Source: Ligilactobacillus salitolerans
Lineage (GTDB): Bacteria; Bacillota; Bacilli; Lactobacillales; Lactobacillaceae
Assembly (NCBI RefSeq): GCF_003864415.1
Contig: NZ_BFFP01000018.1
Span: forward strand, 1-45,218
Reading direction: 5' to 3'
Length of the DNA: 45,218 nucleotides
In this document: positions 35,477 to 43,937 of the stretch, piece by piece
How the letters are laid out: the number at the start of each line of letters is the position of its first letter
Position numbering within the stretch: position 1 is the stretch's first letter
The notes under the pieces: generated by a model
Databases searched by the model: none
What the model was told of the DNA's origin: nothing
What the model saw: the letters and a program-made list of their open reading frames with translations, nothing else
Position numbers and translations under genes: made by a program

Positions 35477-35687
35477 AATCAATTGATTTGGCCGACAAAT
35501 TTTAAATATTTCTAAAAAGTATCAAATTTTTGCAAAAGCCCGTAATACTATGTTTGTTTATCTCTACCGATGATTTGTGCTTATACTTAACTGTTAGTTT
35601 TTTTTATAGTTCCAGAAGATTCGTGAAAGGAGCTCTAAAAAATTACCGACGAAGCGTGCAAAAAAAACATTCGGAGCTAATATTTAT

Positions 35688-36887
35688 ATGATTAAATATA
35701 TAATAGAAGTAAAAGACATCTTACTGGAAATGCCCAGCCTACCCTACTCTTTTGCGGTAAAGTACGCTATGATAAAAAGCGATTACTTTTACAGTTTAAG
35801 AAAGAGTGAATTAACTTCAATGAATAATATTCTGAACTATCAGCATTTGCTCAACATCGTGCTCTGCGGGATCTTAATTGCTATTGTCCTTTTCGGGACC
35901 TTACCATTGTTCATTTTAACGGCAGTCTTTATTGCCCTGTTTTTGAGTGTCAAGGTTTCAGTTTTGGTCCAATATAACTTACGTCTCAAAGTAGTACTTG
36001 TGGTTGCATACATATTCGCGATGATCGTGCAGATCGTCTTTTACGCCACGGCGGTTTTCCCGGCCAACGGCACCGACCACCTGTATTTGCGGATCATCGC
36101 GGCACTTTTCTTGCCCTTGCCTTTTTTGCTGGAACAAATCGTAGTCCAGAACAAAAACTCTTCATTCTACCTGCCCTCAGTGGAGGACATCACGACCTTC
36201 ACATTTGCCGAGCTGCAGAAAAACCAAGAGCGACTACGCCATTCCATGGCTAGCTTCAGTCGGATCCGCACCGTCTTTTCACCCAATAATATGCAGGAAA
36301 TTTTTGGCGACTTGAATCGGCACAGTTCCTTTCGCTACATTAATGATGGCAGTTTAGCAGAAGACTATTTCCACACGGCGGCTGAATCGCTGGACGACCC
36401 TTACATCTATATTATTATTTCAAATACTGGCAGTGCCGCCAGCGAACTGATCAGTCTCTTTACCCAAAAACAGTTCAATCACGCTTCTTTAAGTTTTGAC
36501 CAGGATTTGAAAACGATCGTCAGTTATAACGGGGGCGAGCGCGTTTATCCACCGGGATTGAACCAGGAAATGCTGGAGGCTTTTCACAAAAAGGCTGATG
36601 CCTCTGTGCTGATCTATCGGCTAGCTGTAACCAGAAAACAAAAGGAAAAGATGCTCACTACGATCCGGGAGATCAATGAAACCGGCAGTGCCTATAATAT
36701 TTTAGGCTTGCTGACCAAGCATTCATTGCGGCGCAACATTATGTTTTGCTCGCAATTTGTGTACTCGATGCTGCAGATTGCCGGGGCCAACTATTTTGAA
36801 AAACAGCCCGGCATGGTTCAGCCGACAGATTTTATTGAATTAGACTACCATCGCCAGCTGGAGTATGTTTCAGAGATCAAGTTCTAA
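35688..36887 (+). CDS. Membrane protein with permuted NlpC/P60-like domain
   Basis: A protein of 399 residues encoded divergently from esxA. Four hydrophobic helices lie near residues 52-70, 72-92, 100-125 and 133-150. The C-terminal 190 residues look like a circularly permuted papain-fold (NlpC/P60, YiiX-like) domain: strand-loop IIISNTGSAASELISLF, the His in FNHASLSFD near residue 265, and the Cys in MFCSQFVYSML near residue 350, in the His-before-Cys order of that group. It may cut or modify peptidoglycan or lipids at the membrane. The start is uncertain: GGAG lies 12 bases before ATG 35688; ATG codons 15 or 27 codons later are possible. Its place next to the secretion locus may be functional or chance. 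Confidence 0.7.
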   Translation: MIKYIIEVKDILLEMPSLPYSFAVKYAMIKSDYFYSLRKSELTSMNNILNYQHLLNIVLCGILIAIVLFGTLPLFILTAVFIALFLSVKVSVLVQYNLRLKVVLVVAYIFAMIVQIVFYATAVFPANGTDHLYLRIIAALFLPLPFLLEQIVVQNKNSSFYLPSVEDITTFTFAELQKNQERLRHSMASFSRIRTVFSPNNMQEIFGDLNRHSSFRYINDGSLAEDYFHTAAESLDDPYIYIIISNTGSAASELISLFTQKQFNHASLSFDQDLKTIVSYNGGERVYPPGLNQEMLEAFHKKADASVLIYRLAVTRKQKEKMLTTIREINETGSAYNILGLLTKHSLRRNIMFCSQFVYSMLQIAGANYFEKQPGMVQPTDFIELDYHRQLEYVSEIKF

Positions 36888-36989
36888 ACTGCTTTCTTAA
36901 AGTTCATTCCAAAATTAGCTGGGAAACTTCTTTGATTGATTTATTTCTATGTCCAGTTCATCTGGAGGTTACTTCTGCCGATGTATCTC

Positions 36990-37290
36990 CACATCCGGTT
37001 CATCTTCTGGATACCACTCTGTCCGACTAGTATCCACGGCTTCCTTTCCTGGATACTACTTTGCCCGACTTGTATCCACGACTTCCTCTCCTGGATACTA
37101 CTTCGTCTGACTTGTATCCACGACTTCCTTTCCTGGATACTACTTCGCCTAACTTGTATCCACGGCTTCCTTTCCTGGATACTACTTTGACCAACTTGTA
37201 TCCACGACTTCCTCTCCTGGATACTACTTTGCCTGACTTGTATCCACGACCTCCTTTCCTGGATACTACTCTGCCTGACTTGTATCCACA
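36990..37290. repeat. Array C: 42-bp tandem hairpin repeats
   Basis: TATCCAC starts at 37031, 37073, 37115, 37157, 37199, 37241 and 37283, exactly 42 bp apart; an older, degenerate unit precedes. Arms TGGATAC and GTATCCA can pair across either neighbouring loop: one of 13 bases and one of 15 with core ACTTTGCCCGACTT, nearly the loop of array A. It lies between the convergent 35688-36887 gene and gpmA. Open frames of 14-residue repeats on both strands follow from the multiple-of-three period. Confidence 0.93.
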
Positions 37291-37318
37291 TCTCGAACAC
37301 AAAGCAAAGCAACCCCTA

Positions 37319-37362
37319 TCAAAAAAAGACCCGCGATGCATAAGCACATCACGGGTCTTTCT
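37319..37362 (-). terminator. Terminator of gpmA
   Basis: AAAGACCCG/CGGGTCTTT stem extended by GATG/CATC, then seven T on the minus strand. A smaller hairpin GGCACTC/GAGTGCC sits between it and the stop codon at 37368-37389. Confidence 0.88.
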
Positions 37363-37399
37363 ATATTGGCACTCGTCTTCTGAGTGCCGGATAAAACTT

Positions 37400-38086
37400 T
37401 TAGAGTTTTTCTTTCTTAACCACGTTCAACTTGTCATCCAAGTCGTAAACAACTGGTTGGCCTGTAGCCATTTCCAAACCAACGATATCTTCGTCAGAAA
37501 TGCCTTCAAGGTACTTGGTCAATGCGCGCAATGAGTTACCATGAGCTGCGATGATAACGTTCTTGCCTGCCAACAGATCTGGAGCAATATGGTCTTCCCA
37601 GAATGGCATTACACGTTCCAAAGTAACTTTCAAGTTTTCGCCGCCTGGAACAACGTGTGGATCCAAGTTAGCGTAACGACGTTCTTTAGCAGCTGAACCT
37701 TCGTCGTCGGCTTTCAACAATGGTGGCAATACGTCATATGAACGACGCCATGTATGCACTTGATCTGCACCGAACTTATCGGCAGCTTCTTGTTTGTTTT
37801 GGCCTTGCAATGCACCGTAATGACGTTCGTTCAAACGCCATGTCTTGGTTTCAGGGATCCATAATTGGCCGCTTTCTTCCAAGGCAATGTGCAAGGTCTT
37901 GATTGCACGAGTTAAAACAGAAGTATAAGCTTGGTCGAATTCGATCCCAGCTTCTTTCAGCTTGCGACCGGCTTCTGTAGCTTCTTTTACCCCTTGTTCA
38001 CTCAGGTTAACGTCAACCCAACCTGTAAAAAGGTTCTTTAAGTTCCATTCACTTTGTCCGTGACGGATAAATACTAATTTAGGCAT
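37400..38086 (-). CDS. gpmA: 2,3-bisphosphoglycerate-dependent phosphoglycerate mutase
   Basis: A glycolytic enzyme of 228 residues interconverting 3- and 2-phosphoglycerate. The catalytic His9 is in IRHGQSEWN; the second active-site region is [10 protein letters not shown] near residue 180; [10 protein letters not shown] near 88 is also conserved. Length matches the family. Codon use is strongly biased (for example many GTT, GAA, AAC codons), as for a highly expressed gene. GAGGT precedes the ATG at rather long distance. It stands alone, with its own terminator. Confidence 0.96.
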   Translation of the reverse strand: MPKLVFIRHGQSEWNLKNLFTGWVDVNLSEQGVKEATEAGRKLKEAGIEFDQAYTSVLTRAIKTLHIALEESGQLWIPETKTWRLNERHYGALQGQNKQEAADKFGADQVHTWRRSYDVLPPLLKADDEGSAAKERRYANLDPHVVPGGENLKVTLERVMPFWEDHIAPDLLAGKNVIIAAHGNSLRALTKYLEGISDEDIVGLEMATGQPVVYDLDDKLNVVKKEKL

Positions 38087-38174
38087 ATTTAGTACAGACC
38101 TCTTTCTTTATTTTTTTATCTTACAGTTCCATTTTACACTGAATTCTGCAAAAATAACAGTGTTTTGTGAAACC

Positions 38175-39365
38175 TTAAGCTTGATTTTCCTGGAGTGTTT
38201 TCACTAAGGATGAAACTGCCGCCTGCAGGTTTTCAGGTGTCGTGGCCAAGTTGACTCTGAGGTGCCCAGCACCGCTTTTGCCAAACATTGACCCGAAATC
38301 GACCGCCAATTTAGCTTCGTCTTGGACGAGATGTTTCAGATCTTTTTCTTGCACGACTGCTGACAAATCAACCCAAGCAAGGTACGTTCCCTGCAGCTCC
38401 GTGACTTTAATTGCTGGAAAAGCTGCCTGCAAGTGCTCTTGCAAATATTTGTAGTTATCCGCCACCACTGCTAACAACCCAGACAGCCACTCTGCACCAG
38501 TTCGATAAGCTGCTTCTCCCGCCACGAAACCTAGGATATTGCCAGCCGGCGCGCTTAACTTTTCCTGCTGCTGGTCATAGCGATCGCGTAATTGCGGGTT
38601 CGGGATCACGACATGGCTTAACAGCAAGCCTGCCATATTGAAAGTTTTGGAAGGCGAATCGACCATGACCATGTTGTCGCGGTACAAGCCGTCTTTGAGC
38701 GATAACGCTGAAGTAAAGTGCGCTCCCTCTAACAGCAGGTCATGGTGGATCTCATCACTGATCACGATGACCTGTTCTTGCCGGCAAAGCTCCAGTAAGT
38801 CAGTCAATTCCTGCTCGGACCAGACACGGCCGACCGGATTGTGCGGGTTGCACAACATCAAGACTTTGACTTCCTTATTACTGAATTTTTCAGCAATGTC
38901 GGTCAGATCCATCTGGTATCCATTGTCTGCTTCGACCAGTTCACTGACGACTACCTGGCGCCCATTATTTTCGATCACATGTCGAAATGGGTGATAGACC
39001 GGTTCCATGATCATGACCGAGTCGCCTGGCTGAGTCAAAAACTGCAGCAATGTGCTCAGCGACTGCACGACGCCGGTCCCGAACCGGAGCCACTCACGGT
39101 GCAACTCGATGCCGTAACGCTCCTTTTGCCAGGCAAAATATGCGTCATAATAAGCCGTGGGTGTCAGGGAATAGCCGAAAGCTCCGTGGGCGATCCGCTT
39201 TTGTAATGCAGCTATTGCCGCTTCAGGTAATTTAAATTCCGTGTCGGCGACCCAGAGCGGGAAGAGTTCCGCGCTGCCAAATTCGCCAGCCATGCCATCC
39301 CACTTAACAGAATTAGTATTCTTACGATCAACTGCGTATTTTGCCAAAAACTCATCTTTATTCAC
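38175..39365 (-). CDS. MalY/PatB-type PLP aminotransferase (C-S lyase)
   Basis: A PLP-dependent enzyme of 396 residues, fold type I. The PLP lysine is Lys240 in DSPSKTFNMAG; other marks are CNPHNPVGR at 172-180 and SDEIHHDL at 203-210. This is the MalY/PatB subgroup, usually a cystathionine beta-lyase or cysteine desulfhydrase acting on C-S bonds. The start is a GTG at 39365 with AAGGAG about ten bases upstream; it overlaps the upstream permease gene by 8 bases. The physiological substrate is not shown by the sequence. Confidence 0.92.
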   Translation of the reverse strand: MNKDEFLAKYAVDRKNTNSVKWDGMAGEFGSAELFPLWVADTEFKLPEAAIAALQKRIAHGAFGYSLTPTAYYDAYFAWQKERYGIELHREWLRFGTGVVQSLSTLLQFLTQPGDSVMIMEPVYHPFRHVIENNGRQVVVSELVEADNGYQMDLTDIAEKFSNKEVKVLMLCNPHNPVGRVWSEQELTDLLELCRQEQVIVISDEIHHDLLLEGAHFTSALSLKDGLYRDNMVMVDSPSKTFNMAGLLLSHVVIPNPQLRDRYDQQQEKLSAPAGNILGFVAGEAAYRTGAEWLSGLLAVVADNYKYLQEHLQAAFPAIKVTELQGTYLAWVDLSAVVQEKDLKHLVQDEAKLAVDFGSMFGKSGAGHLRVNLATTPENLQAAVSSLVKTLQENQA

Positions 39366-40416
39366 TAGCTTGCCGCTCCTTTTTCTTGGTAATTTTGTTA
39401 GTTTTCTTTTCTGAGACAGATGTGACCCCTAAAACTTCGAGCATAAAGATAAAGATCGGGATCCCAACGATCAAGCCCCAAGTTCCAAAGATATGCTCCG
39501 ACATAAACAAGACCACAAAGGTGTAGAAAATCGGCAGATTCGTCTTATTGGACATGAACTTGGGATTCAAAACATAAGATTCAAGCGCGTGGATCAAAAG
39601 CAGCATCAGCAGGATGTAAGCCACATCCTTTAAACCCCCGTCTGTATAAGCGATCAAGGACATCGGGACCGCGGAAATGATCACGCCGGCAACGGGGATC
39701 ATGCTTAAGATAAAGATCATGACCACCAGACTGTCGATCTGCGGCAGTTTCATCAACATCAAGCCGATCGAAGTTAAGACTGTATTGACGATCGCGATCA
39801 AAAACTGCGCTTCCAAAACTACACCAAATGTATTCACGAAAATTTTAGCAAAATAACGGATGTCTTGAAAGAACCACGCATAGGGTCCGGTGAGGAAATT
39901 TTTGGAAAAAGAGAGCATCCGGTCCTTTTCAATGGAGAAAAAGAAGCTCAGCAGCAAGGCCATCAGAAACGAGATTCCAAATGAACCTAACGTCGTCAGC
40001 GACTGCAAGATCAGGGTCGCCCCGCTCTTGATCTGGCGGGTAATATCGTATTTGCTGAAAAATCCGCTGAGATATTCAACGACCTCATTGGTGCCTTTAG
40101 GGGGATGCTGGTAAAAAGCAACGACCGACTTGACCAGTTCTTCAAACTGGGCAAAGATCCGGGGCGCGTAACTTGTCACGGCAAAATAGATCAAAAACAA
40201 GATCACGACGTAAACTACGATTACGATCAGTTTGCTGGGGACCTTAATTTTATCCTGAATAAAATTGATCAGGCGCATGACCATAAAAGTAAAAATAAAG
40301 GTCAGCAGGATCGTGTTCATTAAGCCGCGAAAGGCAAATAAAACCCCAATTATAATTGCCAAAACCACAAAACGTCGTAAACGGACGTTATTTATAAATT
40401 TGTCCCAAAGTGTCAT
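39358..40416 (-). CDS. AI-2E family transporter
   Basis: A membrane protein of about 352 residues with some eight hydrophobic helices in the layout of the AI-2E (TqsA/YdiK/PerM) family: an N-terminal pair at about 17-50, one at 61-80, a long amphipathic middle, and a C-terminal block (MIFILSMIPVAGVIISAVPM near 230 and HALESYVLNPKFM near 285, the family's best-conserved piece). Family members export autoinducer-2 or act as Na+(Li+)/H+ antiporters. The ATG at 40416 follows AGGAG at eight bases. Translationally coupled with the aminotransferase gene downstream; whether the two functions are linked is unknown. Confidence 0.88.
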   Translation of the reverse strand: MTLWDKFINNVRLRRFVVLAIIIGVLFAFRGLMNTILLTFIFTFMVMRLINFIQDKIKVPSKLIVIVVYVVILFLIYFAVTSYAPRIFAQFEELVKSVVAFYQHPPKGTNEVVEYLSGFFSKYDITRQIKSGATLILQSLTTLGSFGISFLMALLLSFFFSIEKDRMLSFSKNFLTGPYAWFFQDIRYFAKIFVNTFGVVLEAQFLIAIVNTVLTSIGLMLMKLPQIDSLVVMIFILSMIPVAGVIISAVPMSLIAYTDGGLKDVAYILLMLLLIHALESYVLNPKFMSNKTNLPIFYTFVVLFMSEHIFGTWGLIVGIPIFIFMLEVLGVTSVSEKKTNKITKKKERQASE

Positions 40417-40505
40417 CAATGTTCTCCTCTCAGTGGTGCTTCAAACACTGGTTATTTTACCTTAATTCTTAGTCTGCTGTACAGAATGATGACAACAGCA
40501 GGTTT

Positions 40506-41147
40506 TTATTTGATCTCCAGCAGCTGGGCTGGTTCATCCAAAAGATAGGTCGGCTTTTGAGCTTTCAAGGCCTCCAAATCAAAAGCACCCCAACCCGCGC
40601 CGGCTGTCTTGACTCCGGCCGCGTGCCCCATTTGCAAGTCAAAAATCGCGTCGCCGACCATGACTGCTTGTTCCTTATTCAGCCGGTATTTTTCAACCAA
40701 CTGTAAGATCCCATCGGGCGCCGGTTTAAAGTTCTCGACCAGATCCGAGCCGACCAGGTCGGTAAAATATTGGCCGATCCCCAGATTGTCCAGGTTGCGC
40801 GCCAAAGGTCCGGAAGATTTGCTGGAAACAACATAGAGCTTGTGCCCGTTATTTTTCAAGCCCTCCAAAGCCGCCTGGATCCCTGGAAACAGCCGGGTAT
40901 TGGCTCCTTCGATCTCTGAATAATAGGCGCGAAACTCCGCGTACATCTGCTGCAGAAAAATATCCTGACTATCAAGGCCGGCCCAGACCGGAAACGAAGT
41001 CTCGATCGGCAAGCCCATATCAGAGAAGATCATCTCGCGGCTGGGAACAGGTTTATGCGCGTCGGCAAAAACTTTTTGCACGGCCATGATCGAGGTTTCG
41101 CCCGAATCAGCCAGAGTATTATCAAAGTCAAACAAGAAAGTTTCCAT
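40506..41147 (-). CDS. HAD-superfamily phosphatase (phosphoglycolate phosphatase-like)
   Basis: A hydrolase of about 213 residues. Motif I DFDNTLADS at residues 7-15 holds the nucleophile Asp7; motif II is VVSSKSSG near 105; motif III Lys is in ENFKPAPDG near 138; motif IV is MVGDAIFDLQMG near 160. A helical cap between motifs I and II is typical of the Gph/PpaX group. ATG 41147 fits the protein start (METFLFDFDNT); an ATG four codons upstream is also possible. Substrate not determined. Confidence 0.87.
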   Translation of the reverse strand: METFLFDFDNTLADSGETSIMAVQKVFADAHKPVPSREMIFSDMGLPIETSFPVWAGLDSQDIFLQQMYAEFRAYYSEIEGANTRLFPGIQAALEGLKNNGHKLYVVSSKSSGPLARNLDNLGIGQYFTDLVGSDLVENFKPAPDGILQLVEKYRLNKEQAVMVGDAIFDLQMGHAAGVKTAGAGWGAFDLEALKAQKPTYLLDEPAQLLEIK

Positions 41148-41389
41148 TGTTATTTCCATCCTTCATTCATTTTAGATAATTCAATTCTAACATTTTACTT
41201 GCTGAATTCCTTGCTTATTTGAAATCAATTCTGGCTTGCAGTCTTTTTAAAAAATCTCCTGCCTGCTCGTCAGCTGTTTCCTGCCTAAAACGAGCTGTCG
41301 TTTTGACTGGACTAACTAAAACAAAGACTTGGACAAAACGAAAAATATGATCTAGTTGCTGGAAGAGCTGGCTCAAAGTCAAGCAGACA

Positions 41390-41600
41390 TTGAGCCAGTT
41401 TGCTGCAGTCTGGTTAAAAGCGGGATGGCATTGATCCAAACTATCTCTGTTTGGCTCAAAATCGGGTTGACATTAATCCAGACTATCTCTGTCTGGTTCA
41501 AAGTCGGGCTGACATTGATCCAGACTCTCTCTGTTTGGTTCAAAGTCGGGCTGACATTGATCCAGACTCTCTCTGTTTGGATTAATGTCCATCAAAGTTT
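41390..41600. repeat. Array D: 42-bp tandem hairpin repeats with paired changes
   Basis: ATCCA starts at 41434, 41476, 41518 and 41560 (42 bp apart), with a more diverged unit starting at 41393. Arms differ between units but stay paired: CCAAAC/GTTTGG in unit 1, CCAGAC/GTCTGG in unit 2, CCAGAC/GTTTGG (G-T wobble) in units 3-4, CCAG/CTGG in the older one. On the minus strand the larger loop contains GCCCGACTT, as in array C. Confidence 0.85.
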
Positions 41601-41704
41601 GAGCCATTTAGAAACAATCTGGGACGCGCGTTAAAGGTCATCCTAGCTCATTTTTAATGAGATCAAAGCTACTATAAAAGGTTTGAATTTTTTGTTGCTG
41701 CAGC

Positions 41705-41738
41705 AAAAAGCACCGCGCTTGAAACCAAACGCGATGCT
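41705..41738 (-). terminator. Terminator of galM
   Basis: AGCATCGCG/CGCGGTGCT (one G-T pair) with a 12-base loop, then TTTTTG on the minus strand, 14 bases after the stop. Confidence 0.8.
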
Positions 41739-41751
41739 GTGGGGACATATT

Positions 41752-42789
41752 TTATTTTTGCGTAAATTCATAGGTAATGTGGTAAGTCTTTTTCTCATTT
41801 TTCTTCAACACAATATCACCGAAGTTTTCATTATTGATGGCATCCGGTAACTGTTGTGCTTCCAAGGCGACGCCTTCACAAGGGATCGCGTCTTCACCGT
41901 GATCACGGCTGAACTTAACTCCATCAGCGACCTCGGGCATTGTATACATTACTAAACCTGTTCCTTCGCTCTTGATCGTGATCTGCCGTCCACTTTCATT
42001 GTCACGCAAGACGACGATCGGTTCGGTCGCCATGCCAGGGCCGTTGACTACAAAGGCATCATCAAAGCCTTGATTTTCATCGATTGCTTGCTGTAAAGAC
42101 TTAAATTTGCGAAAATCATACGGAGTATCATCGACTTGCAGCACGCGGCCAGTCGGGATCAATTCATCATCTAACTGCAGATACTCATGACTGTTGATCT
42201 GCAGCGAGTGGGTCGTCAAATCGTGGCGATCACTCAAGTTAAAGTAAGCATGGCAGGTTGGATTGAAGAGCGTTTCTTCTTCTCCGTTCAAAGCACTGTA
42301 AGAGATCGTAACCCGATTCTTATTGTCGAGCGTATAGATGACCGTGGCTAAAAAGTTGCCTGGGAAACCATCACGTTCCTCTTTAATATGTTTCTGGAAG
42401 ATCACGCTGACGCTGTTTTCCGTGCGCGAAGTCGTATAGCCCCAGTTTAGGAAACGGAAGCCGCCGTCTCCGCCATGCAATGTATTACCGTTTTCGTTGG
42501 TTGGCAGCTGGTATTGCTTGCCGTTCAAGGTAAACTGCCCGTTTTTGATCCGGCCGGCAACACGACCGATCGATTGACAACAGCACAGTGAATTTGCATA
42601 GTATTCACTCGGCTGATCAAAATTCAGCAAAACATTATGTTTCTTGCCGTCTTCACCTGGCACCAAAAACTCATTCCAAGTAGCACCCATCGTCAAACAG
42701 GAAATCTCCGCCCCATTATCATTGACCAGATTGATTTTTGTCACAACATGTCCTTCGTAATTTTCTACAACACTGCGAAATATGTCCAT
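41752..42789 (-). CDS. galM: Aldose 1-epimerase (mutarotase)
   Basis: An enzyme of 345 residues that interconverts alpha and beta anomers of galactose and glucose. The family marks are Arg80 in GRVAGR, LHGG at 104-107 (catalytic His105), the second His at 180 in NPTCHAYFNL, and the C-terminal catalytic Glu in EGVALEAQ near residue 312. Length is normal. GAGGAAG precedes the ATG. It stands alone with its own promoter and terminator and a cre-like site over the -35, consistent with control by carbon source. Confidence 0.94.
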   Translation of the reverse strand: MDIFRSVVENYEGHVVTKINLVNDNGAEISCLTMGATWNEFLVPGEDGKKHNVLLNFDQPSEYYANSLCCCQSIGRVAGRIKNGQFTLNGKQYQLPTNENGNTLHGGDGGFRFLNWGYTTSRTENSVSVIFQKHIKEERDGFPGNFLATVIYTLDNKNRVTISYSALNGEEETLFNPTCHAYFNLSDRHDLTTHSLQINSHEYLQLDDELIPTGRVLQVDDTPYDFRKFKSLQQAIDENQGFDDAFVVNGPGMATEPIVVLRDNESGRQITIKSEGTGLVMYTMPEVADGVKFSRDHGEDAIPCEGVALEAQQLPDAINNENFGDIVLKKNEKKTYHITYEFTQK

Positions 42790-42836
42790 TAGACTTCCTC
42801 TTCTTTCTGTCTCATGATCTTCTCTAAACCATCTTC

Positions 42837-42865
42837 ATTTTAACGCAATTCCGACATGATTTAAA
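42837..42865 (-). promoter_or_regulatory. Promoter of galM
   Basis: TTTAAA, 17-base spacer and TAAAAT on the minus strand, 48 bases before the ATG. Confidence 0.55.
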
Positions 42866-42874
42866 GCGGTTACA
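42861..42874 (-). promoter_or_regulatory. cre-like site at the galM promoter
   Basis: TGTAACCGCTTTAA on the minus strand departs from the general cre consensus at one fixed base and overlaps the -35 hexamer. CcpA repression of galM would be expected. Confidence 0.4.
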
Positions 42875-43044
42875 TCAATCTAAATTGTTTTATTTTATTG
42901 TCAAAAATTGGTATAGTTTCTTATTAATAATCATTTTATTTACTTTGATTCACTGAAATATACTTAAATCAAATCTATCCCCATGAAATCAACGTTCGAT
43001 TTTAAGGATTAATGATTATTTAACTATTTCAAGAAATAAAAAAC

Positions 43045-43073
43045 TTGCTTTTAATCCAAAACTGGGTTATGGT
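43045..43073 (+). promoter_or_regulatory. Promoter of the 100-residue protein gene
   Basis: TTGCTT, 17-base spacer and TATGGT, 45 bases before the ATG. Confidence 0.55.
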
Positions 43074-43117
43074 ATATAGCATAAACGAGATAGGAAATTG
43101 CATTGGAGGAATTAAAT

Positions 43118-43420
43118 ATGAATAATACTGTTGTAGAAAAAACCGAAGCACGGAAACAAAAAAGTAAAGAATGGACTATTTCCAACGATTCAGGTCACTT
43201 CTTGCGCGTGATCTTTTCCCTGGATCTAGAAAATAACATGAAGAATGTCCGTAACTTTTCTTTCAACCGCTTCGAATCAGAACAGTTGAATAATCTTTCT
43301 CCACTTGTTCCTGATTTGAAGGAAGACTTCGAATTGACGCTTGATGAAGGAGTCATCGGCAATGCTTTCTTACCGTTGGATGCTAAATCAGCACAACCAC
43401 TCTTCAAGAAGATCGACTAA
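43118..43420 (+). CDS. Unrecognised 100-residue soluble protein
   Basis: The ATG at 43118 follows GGAGG at eight bases; a TTG 15 bases earlier overlaps that ribosome site and is rejected. The protein is soluble and slightly charged with no Cys; a basic start (KTEARKQKSKEW) leads into a beta-rich middle (HFLRVIFSLDLENN) and an acidic end (LKEDFELTLDEGVIG). I do not recognise the family. A good promoter, ribosome site and strong terminator make a single-gene transcript, so it is very probably real and well expressed. Confidence 0.7.
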   Translation: MNNTVVEKTEARKQKSKEWTISNDSGHFLRVIFSLDLENNMKNVRNFSFNRFESEQLNNLSPLVPDLKEDFELTLDEGVIGNAFLPLDAKSAQPLFKKID

Positions 43421-43433
43421 TTTTTACTATTAG

Positions 43434-43474
43434 AAAACACCATGCCTTCCTTTACGGCGGCATGGTGTTTTTTG
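43434..43474 (+). terminator. Terminator after the 100-residue protein gene
   Basis: A 13-bp stem (AAAACACCATGCC with GGCATGGTGTTTT) followed by T. Confidence 0.92.
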
Positions 43475-43483
43475 CGTGCTGAC

Positions 43484-43513
43484 AAAAAGGCAGGACGGTC
43501 ACCCGCCCTGCCC
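43484..43513 (-). terminator. Terminator of the small protein at 43597
   Basis: GGCAGGGCGG/CCGTCCTGCC with a short loop, then TTTTTG on the minus strand. Confidence 0.82.
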
Positions 43514-43596
43514 ATCAAACAATGATTTGTTAGTCGCTGTTATTTTAGCATAGCCCTGCTAAATCTTTCAACGAATCCCCTTTTTCTCACAAATAC

Positions 43597-43860
43597 CTAC
43601 TTTTGCTTGGCAATATCAACGAGCGCGTCCTTGATCTCATCCAGGTCAGATCTGATCCCCGTCAACAGCTCAGTCGGATCCGTCACCGCCGGGCGATACT
43701 TTGTTTCACCAAGCACGACAGTTTTTTTCTTATCTGGACGTTCCAGAACACGTTCTCTTGTTTTAACAGCCGCTCTGAGACCTGAAGCTACAAAGCCCGA
43801 AGCTGCCGCCCCAGCAACAAAAGCCGCCTGATTTAAATGATTCTGTACACTACGTTTCAC
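43597..43860 (-). CDS. Unrecognised small protein with Ala/Gly-rich N-terminal helix
   Basis: About 87 residues. The GTG at 43860 has GGGGTGG five bases upstream; a GTG at 43869 is the longer choice. The N-terminal part is Ala/Gly-rich and weakly hydrophobic (AAFVAGAAASGFVASGLRAAV), the middle basic (RERVLERPDKKK), the C-terminus acidic and helical (LTGIRSDLDEIKDALVDIA). It resembles small membrane-associated proteins without an assigned family. The gene has its own terminator. Confidence 0.65.
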   Translation of the reverse strand: MKRSVQNHLNQAAFVAGAAASGFVASGLRAAVKTRERVLERPDKKKTVVLGETKYRPAVTDPTELLTGIRSDLDEIKDALVDIAKQK

Positions 43861-43937
43861 AATGCCCACCCCACTTTTATTTTGCTTTTATCATAAGCTA
43901 CTAGCGGCTGGGGCGCAAGGAAACCGCCCGCTGCTTC

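Larger units (their letters stand above)
41160..41751. other. Intergenic region without a supported gene
   Basis: About 590 bases between the phosphatase start and the galM stop. It holds array D and its degenerate forerunners from about 41350, and the galM terminator. Open frames of 74 and 92 codons cross the repeats but lack ribosome sites and protein-like composition. Confidence 0.6.

Noticed and set aside
35521-35687. GTG at 35623 with GGAG as an earlier start of the NlpC/P60-like protein
   Set aside because: It is not in frame with the gene and ends at a TGA overlapping the ATG.
36936-37534. Long open frames with DLYPRLPFLDTT-type repeats on both strands
   Set aside because: Artefacts of array C; they also cross the gpmA terminator and coding region.
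41215-41634. Two open frames across array D
   Set aside because: Repeat-derived, without ribosome sites.
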